Origin: Streptomyces olivochromogenes
GTDB lineage: Bacteria; Actinomycetota; Actinomycetes; Streptomycetales; Streptomycetaceae
Reading direction: 5' to 3'
DNA: 64,000 nt
NCBI RefSeq assembly: GCF_021538895.1
Contig: NZ_JADDRL010000023.1
Span: forward strand, 1-64,000
This document shows, in pieces, positions 50,466-58,251 of this stretch; position 1 is the stretch's first letter, and each line of letters begins with the position of its first letter. The notes beneath the pieces were generated by a model, which searched no databases, was not told the DNA's origin, and worked only from the letters and a program-made list of their open reading frames with translations. The position numbers and the translations under genes are program-made.

Positions 50466-50981
50466 TCAGTTGGCCGTCAGCTGCCACATGACTTCTCCGT
50501 CGTGCCAGTGATCCGTGGCGGTGAGGCCGGAGGCGGTCGCGACGGCGGCGGATGCTTTGTGGTCGGGGTGGATGTGGGCGATGACCGTCCCCACGCCTTG
50601 TTCCCGGAGCCAAGCGACCAGTCCTTGGGCCGCTTCGGTGGCGATGCCTCGCCCCTGCCAGGGCGTCCCCACGACCCAGGCGATCTCCGCCACTCGTCCG
50701 TTGTCACTGACGGTGACCGTGGCCTGGACCGTGCCGGTCAGGCAGGTCGCGTCGCGGAGCTGAATCACCCAGTTGCACCAGGAGACAGTGGGGTCGGGTG
50801 AGCCGGCGACCAGGCGTTCATAGCGAGTGCGCAGAGCCTGCGGGGTGGCCGGGTCGCCGCCGATGAAGGTGTGCAGGTCCGGGTCGGACAGCACCGCGGC
50901 CATCTCTTCGGCGTGCTCGACCGACAGCGGCAGGAGAGTGAGCCGGTCGGTGTGGATGATCTGGGGGACGATGAGGGTCAC
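50466..50981 (-). CDS. GNAT acetyltransferase (RimJ/RimL-like)
   Basis: 171-aa acetyltransferase: TDRLTLLPLSVEHAEEMAAVL at the N-terminus and acetyl-CoA motif VVGTPWQGRGIATEAAQGLVAWL near 105-127. GTG 50981 has GGGAGA upstream and is the first start after the neighbouring intergenic sequence. Divergent from the unknown gene at 51101. Target (protein N-terminus or small amine) unknown. Confidence 0.85.
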   Translation of the reverse strand: MTLIVPQIIHTDRLTLLPLSVEHAEEMAAVLSDPDLHTFIGGDPATPQALRTRYERLVAGSPDPTVSWCNWVIQLRDATCLTGTVQATVTVSDNGRVAEIAWVVGTPWQGRGIATEAAQGLVAWLREQGVGTVIAHIHPDHKASAAVATASGLTATDHWHDGEVMWQLTAN

Positions 50982-51087
50982 GCTGTCTCCCGCTCGGGGC
51001 GTTCGGTGAGGATGCGGAGTTCGGATCGTTTGGCGAAGTGCGGGTGCACCAGCGGTGCTGTCGGGCCCGCAGGTGGTGAGCTGCCGA

Positions 51088-51103
51088 TATCCTCGCAACC
51101 GTG
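51088..51103 (+). promoter_or_regulatory. leaderless promoter of 51101 gene
   Basis: TATCCT (51088-51093), 7 nt, GTG at 51101. Confidence 0.55.
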
Positions 51104-52027
51104 ATCTTCGAGGGAATAGCGGGGATGGCCGCAGGCCCGCCGACGACAGCTCGCTTGCGTGATGTGCTGAACCGTGCCGCGCGCGTCGTGATCGTCGAGG
51201 GAGCGCCCGACAAGGCCGACTCCGTCGACGTGCCGCGGATCGTGGTGACCGGCGCCGAAATCACCGACTTGGCCGAGCTGTTGGCCGTTGTGGACGGCGG
51301 GACCGGCGACAGCTGCCGGTGCAACGGCTGGCCGACCATCATGGTGCACGACTCAAGCGGCGAACTGATGGCCTGCTGGACACTGCATCACCAGTCCGGT
51401 CTCCGAGGGGGCGGTGACTGCGACGCGGACTTGCGGGACGGTCCGGCGCTCACCGCATGGCTGGCGGAGCGAGGCCTGACCCGCTCACGGGATGCTCAGG
51501 CGGCGCGGGCTTTACAAGAGGCCAACGCCGAGGCTCGCCGGATGCGTTGGGTCCAGGGCGCGCCTGCCGGGCTGTCCGAAGCGGCCGCGGACGTGGCTTA
51601 TCCGCAGGGTGGTGACCTCGGAACCTGGTCACGTCGAGTGCGGGACGCCGGAGAGCGGCTCGCCGCTGTCACCCGACACCACTATCCCGACGCGATCGAG
51701 CGGATTCGCGTCCTGCTGGCCTGGGCCGGGCTCCCCACCAGGGAGTCCACCGGCGGCCTCATGTGGTACGACATGGCGGTGGAACGCCTGCTCCTGGCCG
51801 AAGAACCCAACCTCCTTGTCACCGCATGCGCTGCGCGGCCGCCGAGTCCGGTCCAACTCGACGGTGCCGCCGCACTGTTCAGCTCGCTCGAATGGACCCG
51901 AGCACACGGCATGCAGCTGCCCGAGCCGCTGAGGTCGATGCTGATCGAGCACATCCAAGAGAACGGTACCGACCCCATGAGGTTCCGGATGCGTCACGGC
52001 TACTACGGTGCGGATCGCTCCGTCTGA
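51101..52027 (+). CDS. hypothetical protein (308 aa)
   Basis: Soluble 308-aa protein, leaderless GTG start. Residues 25-110 form an alternating beta/alpha region with RVVIVEGAP, IVVTGAEITDLAELLAVVDGG and a CRCNGWPTIMVHDSSGELMACWTLHHQ strand pair, reminiscent of small stress- or immunity-type proteins. The C-terminal half is helical. Two close cysteines (SCRCNG) may bind metal. I do not recognise the family. Coding is well supported by composition. Confidence 0.7.
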   Translation: MIFEGIAGMAAGPPTTARLRDVLNRAARVVIVEGAPDKADSVDVPRIVVTGAEITDLAELLAVVDGGTGDSCRCNGWPTIMVHDSSGELMACWTLHHQSGLRGGGDCDADLRDGPALTAWLAERGLTRSRDAQAARALQEANAEARRMRWVQGAPAGLSEAAADVAYPQGGDLGTWSRRVRDAGERLAAVTRHHYPDAIERIRVLLAWAGLPTRESTGGLMWYDMAVERLLLAEEPNLLVTACAARPPSPVQLDGAAALFSSLEWTRAHGMQLPEPLRSMLIEHIQENGTDPMRFRMRHGYYGADRSV

Positions 52028-52529
52028 CAGCAACTCGCCGTAATTCGCCCTAGCGGTCCGGCCGCGGCAGGGCGCCGCCCACGAACGGTTCCCGTGGCGT
52101 ACGGCTGACCTCCACATTCGCGATGACGAAGACCCTGGTCATGAGAACGAGGTATGTGTCCTCAGGCTCGCTCGGGGCACGGTCACGCACCACACGGAGC
52201 CGCTGCTGTCTCCGTGCATCCCGACGCTGGAAGACCCTTTCACCGGTTAGGCAACGCGTTCTCGGGGAGCGTCGCCCCACCGGCCGATCGTGGCCAGGTT
52301 GCGGGAGCCGGGGATGCCGGTCCGGACCCCGAACAGGATCCTGTTCGACGCCGCCCGCCCGGGCGACCTGCCGCGCCGCCTCCCCGCACCGCGACGTCGC
52401 CATGCCTCTCGCGCGAGCGGTTACACCGACTGCCGTACCGGTTTCACCCGATTGCACTGGGTGAGCTGGCTCGGCGCCGTGGGCGCGTGAAGCTGATTGC
52501 CGTAGGGCCTGACGGAAGGCGAGAACAGA
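52028..52529. other. 502-bp region with possible gene debris
   Basis: No intact gene. Plus-strand frames around 52240-52370 carry fragments (PTGR in one frame, IVARLREPGMPVR and later PGDL in the next) that resemble the N-terminus of an NmrA/SDR-type nucleotide-binding protein broken by a frame change. Confidence 0.4.
52245..52370 (+). pseudogene. possible fragment of NAD(P)-binding (NmrA-like) gene
   Basis: The phrase PTGR followed, one frame over, by IVARLREPGMPVRTPNRIL...ARPGDL has the order of GATGRTGRxVVARLRExGxPVRxLTRDP...GDL in NmrA-type proteins. It is short, frameshifted and lacks the rest of the fold. Identification is by eye only. Confidence 0.3.
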
Positions 52530-53537
52530 ATGAGCGCGGTCCATGGCATACGACGCCACACGCGGCGTCTCCACGGCGCGGCGGCGGGATTCGCCGTCGC
52601 TGTCCTGTGCGCGGTCCCGGCGGCACCGGCTTCAGCGGATGGTGGCGCAGGCGGTGTGAAGCCCACCGTCGTGCTGGTGCACGGTGCCTTCGCCGACGGT
52701 TCCAGCTGGAACGGGGTGATCAAGCGCCTGCGGCAGGCGGGGTATCCGGTCATCGCTCCGGCCAACCCGTTGCGCGGGCTGGCAAGTGACGCCGCGTACA
52801 TCCACAGCGTGCTGATGAGCGTGCACGGACCGGTCGTACTCGTCGGTCACTCCTACGGCGGCGCCGTGATCAGCGAGGCTGCCGTCGGGGATGTCCAGGT
52901 CAAGGCGTTGGTCTTCATAGCCGCCTTCGCCCCCGCGGAGGGGGAGGGTGCTCTGGAACTGTCCAACAAGTTTCCCGGGAGCACTCTCGGCAGTGCACTC
53001 AACAACGTGCCCTTCCCCCTTCCCGGCGGTGGCACGGGCACCGACCAGTACATCAAGGTGGACAAGTTCCACGACCAGTTCGCCGCCGACGTGCCCAGGT
53101 CGGTCACCGACCTGATGGCCGCCGCCCAGCGTCCCGTGGCCGCCTCGGCCCTGGAGGAGAAGGCCACCAAGGCCGCCTGGAAGACGATCCCTTCCTGGAC
53201 TCTGATCACCACCGAGGACCGCAACATCCCGCCGGCCTCGCAGCGCTTCATGGCCCGGCGCGCCCATGCGCACACCGTCGAGGTCAAGGCGTCCCACGCC
53301 GTCTCGGTGTCCCAGCCGGGGGCGGTCACCCGCCTGATCGAACAGGCAGCCCAGGGCACCGCCACCACGACGACCGCCGCCGATCCTTCCGGCGCGATCC
53401 TCGCGGACACCGGCTCCGAGCGGTCGGCCACACGGGCCATCACCCTCGGCGGCGTAGCCGCTGGGTCGGTGGCCGCCGGTTGTGCCGTCGTCCTCCTCGG
53501 CCGACGCTGGCGATCGGGAGCGAAGAGCGGTCGCTGA
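52530..53537 (+). CDS. cell-wall-anchored alpha/beta hydrolase with LADTG sortase signal
   Basis: 335-aa exported hydrolase. Signal peptide 1-36 (APASA). Oxyanion strand VVLVHGAFADGSSW; nucleophile S108 in GHSYGG; His256 in KASHAVSVSQP; this is the pattern of salicylate-esterase/haloperoxidase-like alpha/beta hydrolases (usually about 230 aa). The extra C-terminus is a sorting signal: LADTG (291-295), a hydrophobic helix (303-324) and a basic tail RRWRSGAK. LAXTG is the motif used by class E sortases of Streptomyces, which also anchor long chaplins. So the enzyme is expected to be covalently linked to peptidoglycan. Confidence 0.88.
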   Translation: MSAVHGIRRHTRRLHGAAAGFAVAVLCAVPAAPASADGGAGGVKPTVVLVHGAFADGSSWNGVIKRLRQAGYPVIAPANPLRGLASDAAYIHSVLMSVHGPVVLVGHSYGGAVISEAAVGDVQVKALVFIAAFAPAEGEGALELSNKFPGSTLGSALNNVPFPLPGGGTGTDQYIKVDKFHDQFAADVPRSVTDLMAAAQRPVAASALEEKATKAAWKTIPSWTLITTEDRNIPPASQRFMARRAHAHTVEVKASHAVSVSQPGAVTRLIEQAAQGTATTTTAADPSGAILADTGSERSATRAITLGGVAAGSVAAGCAVVLLGRRWRSGAKSGR

Positions 53538-53588
53538 GGCCTGTGCTTGCTGCGATGGCAGATGTGCGGCTCGCCGCATTCGATGCCG

Positions 53589-53626
53589 GGGGTGATGGGC
53601 GCGGCGTGGGCCACGCCCATCACCCC
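53589..53626. terminator. bidirectional terminator
   Basis: 13-bp stem GGGGTGATGGGCG / CGCCCATCACCCC around a GC-rich 12-nt loop, between the convergent hydrolase and SGNH genes. Confidence 0.85.
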
Positions 53627-53661
53627 TCGGATGCGTCAAGCCTGACGTGCCCGGTCAAGGG

Positions 53662-56212
53662 TCAGGGCACCACCGTCTTCTCGGCGATGCGGGGCTTGCC
53701 CTCGCCCGCGGCGTTCCAGCTGCAGATGAAGACCTGGTAGTGGTGGCCGGGGGTGAGACCCGTGATGCGGCGCAGGGGACGCACGGTGGGGGCGTAGCCG
53801 TAGACGCGGGCGAAGGTCAGCGGGGTGTCCTGGTCGTAGACGTAGACCGCGTAACGGGTGAGCGAGTCGTCGTAGACGGGGGTCCAGCTGACGTCGAACT
53901 CGCCGGGGCCGGCGGCGGTGGCGGTCACCTCGTCGGGCGGGTCGGGCGTGGTCGGGTGGGCGATGCCGGAGACCGGAGCCGACCAGGCCGACTTGAGGTG
54001 GTCGGCGTCGCCGGCGACGGCGCGCACCCGGACCTCGTACCGGTGACCGTCGACCGGCTGGAAGCTGTACTGCCACGGCAGATCCCACCGGTTGAACTGG
54101 GCGGCGGGGACAGCGGTCTCCCAGGGTTTGTCGGTGCCGGAGACCACTTCGCGCCATTGCACGTCGTAACTGTGGGCTCCGATGACCTTGTTCCACGTCA
54201 CGGTGACACCCTGTTGGGTGCCGTCGAAAGCCAGGCCAGTGGGGGTGGCCATCTGCCGGTCGGGGACGTTGTCCGGTACCTGGGGGTCTTGCGTACCGAT
54301 GTCGAACGCCTTGTGCAGTGCGGTGCCGAAGGCGCGCGCGATGCGGTATTCACCGAGCGGGTTGGGGTGCAGTCCGTCGTAGGCGGTGGCGCAAGTGGTG
54401 GCGGTGGGGTCGCAGTTCATCGCGCCTGTCGAGGTCGGCGAGTACGACGGGCGAGGTGGCCGTGCTCCACTGCGGCACCGCCTGGTCGAGAGCCGCGTCG
54501 TAGTCCCGGGTGCGTTGTGGGAGCTGTGGGTTGGCGTTGCCGAGGCTGGTCCGTTGCGGTACGTCGGCCAGCACGATGTTTACGGCCGGGTTGGCCTTGC
54601 GGGCGTTGTCGACGAAGTTCTTCATGGTGTCGACCAGGCCCGCGCCGGCGCCCTGCCAGCCGATGTCGTTGAAGCCCAGTTCGACCAGGAGCACGTCGGG
54701 CAGTCGGCCTTGGGCTTTGAGCTGGTCCATGACCGGCTCGATGGTGTCCACGTCCTGTCCCAGGCGGCGCCCCCACATGGCGTAGTGGGCGGAGCCGCCC
54801 TGGGTGAAGCCGGGATCGGCGCTCGCGGCGTACGGTCCGGTGAATTGGGCCGGGCCCGGATCCTCCGTTGCGGGTTCCCCGCCGTTTTCCACCGGGGGCG
54901 GCGGCTGCGGAGGGTGGGCCTCCTCCGATTTCCTGGTTCCGGTCAGCGGTCCGACGAAGTTCGCCTTCCACTGCTGGTCGCGAGCCCACTCCCACAGGCG
55001 GTAGCGCCAGGTGTGGTCACCCTCGTACCCATTGCTGATCGAGTCACCGACGATCATTACGTTGCACGCCTGGTCCGAAGCGGCGTCAGCGCCCACGGCG
55101 CCTGTGTCGTCGCCCGGGTCGGGTTTGTCCGCTTCGGGTTGGCTGGTGGCGCCGCCCGAGCCGCCCGGGACGGTGCCGGCATCACCGCACTGATCCCTGG
55201 GCTGGGCCTCGGCAGCGGAGAACGCGACCGCGTTCTCGAAGGTGCAGATGTCCTCGTACGGCTCCGACGGCTGCCGGGCGAACCACTTGCTGCGGTCGAC
55301 GAGCTGAAGCCGGTAGGGCCGTGTGTCACGGCTGTTGCGGAACCAGCCGATCAGGTTGTCGGTGTGGCCCACGATATAGCTGGGGTTGTTCGGCCCGCTG
55401 TCGTCCGGGTCGATCGAGTAGCTGTATCCCTTGGCATCGGGGCTGATGTCGTCGTCTCTGGTGCCGGGGTACGGCTGGCCGCCGATGCACGCCCAACCGT
55501 AGAAGTAGCTCCAGGAGTTGACGTCCTTCTCGTCGAAGTGCCGCCACTTGAAGCCCTCTTCGAGGTTCTGCTCGTCGAAGGCGACGCAGGCCTGTGCGGC
55601 CTTGTTGCGCAGGTGCACGGGGCCGTTGCAGGTGCTGCCCCACCACCAGGCGTTCCAGATGAGCTTTTCGTAGGCCTCGTGGTCGGGGTCGACTTCCCAG
55701 ATGCACTTCACCTTGCCGCTCTTCTTCAGCTCCGGCAGCTCCCGGGTCTCCCAGGTGTTGTCGTCGCGTACGCATTTACCCTTGAACACCCATGCCTCGC
55801 CGGAGGTCTGGCGGGCGTACTCCGCCGAGGCGAAGCGCCAGATCTCCTTCGCGTTGTTGTCCGGGGTGTCGAACGGCGGCATCTTGACGCCCGCTTCGGC
55901 GAGCCGCATCTCCAGCGTCTTCTGGCCGCGCCACTTCGCGAACTTCTCGGCGAGCGGCTTGACGCTGTCGTCCTCGCTCTCGCAGGCGCCCACTCGGCCG
56001 GTCCAGAAGATGTTGCTGCCCGGCCTGCTCGCCAACGCGGTGCGCACCTCGTCCTGGGTCGGGATGTCGGCGGCGCCGGCGACCGACGGCAGGAGGACCT
56101 GTCCGGCGCCGAGCGTGACCACGGCCAGCAGGACCACCAGCCACCTGTGCAGTGTCCGTCTGAGCCGACGGCGGTGCCGCTCAGTGGTCATCGTCGTCAT
56201 GCGTCGCGCCAT
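53662..56212 (-). pseudogene. SGNH-hydrolase/Fn3 secreted protein split by a frameshift
   Basis: Reading from 56212: signal peptide (1-48), a Cys-containing domain of unknown type (about 50-330), a Pro/Asp-rich linker, then an SGNH hydrolase starting VGDSISNGYEG (nucleophile S391) with the later block GFNDIGWQG. The frame ends at 54350 without the catalytic D-x-x-H. That block (DGLHPN) and two fibronectin III domains are in the +1 frame from 54420 down to 53662. Removing one base near 54421-54430 (in a GACAGGCGCG context) restores a single protein of about 850 aa. Natural mutation and sequence error are both possible. Confidence 0.8.
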
Positions 56213-56444
56213 GACCGGCTCACCCCGTCCTCCAGCACCGTCACGGCGGCGCGTAACGAACTTGTCAAAGGAATCTCCTCATTCCGTGGCAGGCGTCCCG
56301 GGAGCCCGGATTGCCAAGAGGGGAAGGTGCCGGTGGTCCTGAGGGAAGAGCCGGCCCGAGAGAGGATCGCCGGACCGGTGACCGCCCGGCACCCCCCATT
56401 TCAGTGAGTGGAACCGCATCGGTGTGATCCGCGAGACTTCCGGC

Positions 56445-57301
56445 ATGACCGGTCCCACCGACGCCGACACCAACACCGACACCGACACCGACGGCGCTGT
56501 CGAGGAACCCTCCGAGGCCGGCGGGCACCGCCCCGCCCCCGGCGAACCCCTCCTGGAGCGCGCCTTTCGGCTGCTGGCCTGTTTCGGGCCCCACACACCG
56601 GTGTTGTCGCTGACCGGCCTGGCCGCCCGGGCGCAGCTGCCCAAGGCCACCGCCTGGCGCATCGCCCGCCAACTGGTCGACCACGGCGCGTTGGAGCGCA
56701 CCGCGGCCGGCCACTACACCATCGGGTTACGCCTGTTGGAGCTCGCCACCCTCGCGCCGCGCGGCCACGGCCTGCGCGCCGCCGCGCTGCCCCACCTGCA
56801 CGACCTCTGCCACGCCACCCGCCAGCACGTGCAGTTGGTAGTGAGCGAGGGCTCGGAGGCCGTACTGGTCGAGCGACTGTCCGCCCGCGACGCGAAACAC
56901 ATCAGGTATCGCGTCGGCGGCCGCCTCCCGCTCAATGCCACCGCACCGGGCCTGGTCCTGCTCGCCTGCGCCCCACGCACGTACAGGAAGACTTCCTCAC
57001 CGCCGACCCGTCGGCGAGGGAGGACGAGGAGCGCCCCACTGGTGAGGCGCTACGGGCCGAGCTGGCGGCCATCCGCCGTAACCGCTACGCGGTGTTCTCC
57101 CGTTCCCCACGCCAAAACACGATCACCGGGGTGGCCGCCCCCGTCCTCGACCGCCACGACAACACCGTCGCCGCCGTCTCCATCGTCGGCCCGACCGAGC
57201 GGAGCCGGCCGGCACACATACCCGCAGTGGTGACCGTGGCCCGCGTCATCACCCATGCGCTGGCCACTGACGCCGTACGCGGCTCGGTCCCCGGCGCTTG
57301 A
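56445..57301 (+). pseudogene. IclR-family regulator split by a frameshift
   Basis: The first frame (56445 to about 56975) encodes an acidic repeat-rich N-terminus (DTNTDTDTDG, from a CACCGA hexamer repeat at 56460-56492), an IclR winged HTH (LLERAFRLLACFGPH...LTGLAARAQLPKATAWRIARQL) and the start of the effector domain (ending GLVLLACAP). The rest (THVQEDFLTADPS...VFSRSPRQNTITGVAAPVLD) continues in the -1 frame to 57301. One missing base near 56970-56976 explains this. Without repair, the effector domain is lost. Confidence 0.8.
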
Positions 57302-57321
57302 ACACTCGCCGCCCACCGGGC

Positions 57322-57756
57322 TCACCCGTCGACGTGCTGCCAGGGGAAGGGCGCGAGGTCGGGCTCGACCCAGTCGGTTCGGGCCGGGGTGCCGGCCAGT
57401 GTGGCGGGCCGGTAGAAGCGAGTGAGCAGCTTCTTGTCGAGCAGGGAAGGGTGTTGGTGGGCGAAGGCGTCGAAGTCGGCGGTGTCCGACTCGCCCGCGT
57501 GGTGGCCCACCAACTCGACCCAGGCTCGGCTGACGGTGACGTTGTACTTCTGCGGGACACCTGCGTAGCGGGCGGTGCGCTGAATGCCGTCACTGATCAG
57601 GTTCACCGCCGCGCCGGTTCCGTAGCGCCGGACGGCCAGCCAGGTCAGGTGTACGTGCTGGCGGTGACCGAATCGCTCGGCTGTGGCCATCACCTCCCCC
57701 ATGAGCTCGGTGAACGGCGAAGGCTCCCCCTTGGTGCCGTGGTCGTTCGTCATCAC
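57322..57756 (-). CDS. hypothetical protein in MarR operon
   Basis: 144-aa soluble protein with HRQHVHLTWLAVRRYG (residues 31-46), QRTARYAGVPQKYNVTVSRAWVELVG and a C-terminal WVEPDLAPFPW. Conserved-looking Trp/His residues suggest a small enzyme or ligand-binding protein, but I do not recognise the family. It overlaps the MarR gene by 4 bp and so is co-expressed with it, and is probably its target. Confidence 0.75.
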   Translation of the reverse strand: MMTNDHGTKGEPSPFTELMGEVMATAERFGHRQHVHLTWLAVRRYGTGAAVNLISDGIQRTARYAGVPQKYNVTVSRAWVELVGHHAGESDTADFDAFAHQHPSLLDKKLLTRFYRPATLAGTPARTDWVEPDLAPFPWQHVDG

Positions 57757-58187
57757 GTTCCCTCCTTGATCAACGCGTCCACAACGGCGTAGAAGCCGGC
57801 GACCGTCTCGGCAGGCAGTCCGTCCAGCGCACGGCTCTCAAGATCAGCCAGCGTCTGCCTGATCAGGGCGGCCGTCGCGTGCCCGGACTCGGTCAGTTCG
57901 ATCAGCACCGAGCGGCGGTCGCCGGCTCGTGTGCCGCGGGTGATGTGGCCCCGTCGCTCCAACCGGTCCAGCACGCTGGTCAGGGTGGTGGGGCGGGTGC
58001 CGACGGCGGCGCCCAGCTGGGACACGGTGCGGCCCTGGCCGTCGGCGAGGTTGGCCAGGGCGTTGATCTCGGAGGCGGTCAGGTCGAGGTCGACGAGTTC
58101 GGCGGCGATCAGCTGCAGGGTGGCGTGGGTCGCACGCTGCAAGGTCAGCAGCACCGATCGTTCGGATGACACGGATTCGGACTTCAC
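57753..58187 (-). CDS. MarR-family regulator
   Basis: 144-aa MarR protein: VDLDLTASEINALANLADGQGRTVSQLGAAVGTRPTTLTSVLDRLERRGHITRG, with the wing RAGDRRSVLIELTESG. First gene of a two-gene operon. The GTG start at 58187 is leaderless and its -10 box overlaps the palindrome TACGA-AA-TCGTA, so the protein probably represses itself. Confidence 0.9.
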   Translation of the reverse strand: MKSESVSSERSVLLTLQRATHATLQLIAAELVDLDLTASEINALANLADGQGRTVSQLGAAVGTRPTTLTSVLDRLERRGHITRGTRAGDRRSVLIELTESGHATAALIRQTLADLESRALDGLPAETVAGFYAVVDALIKEGT

Positions 58188-58211
58188 GTTTTCGGATACT
58201 ACGAAATCGTA
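58185..58211 (-). promoter_or_regulatory. leaderless, autoregulated MarR promoter
   Basis: Minus strand: TAGTAT (58196-58201), 8 nt, GTG at 58187. The inverted repeat TACGA (58200-58204) / TCGTA (58207-58211) abuts the -10 box, a likely MarR operator. Confidence 0.6.
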
Positions 58212-58251
58212 TTACTGGTGCGCAAGCCCAATCCGGTACGGCCACTGTGGA

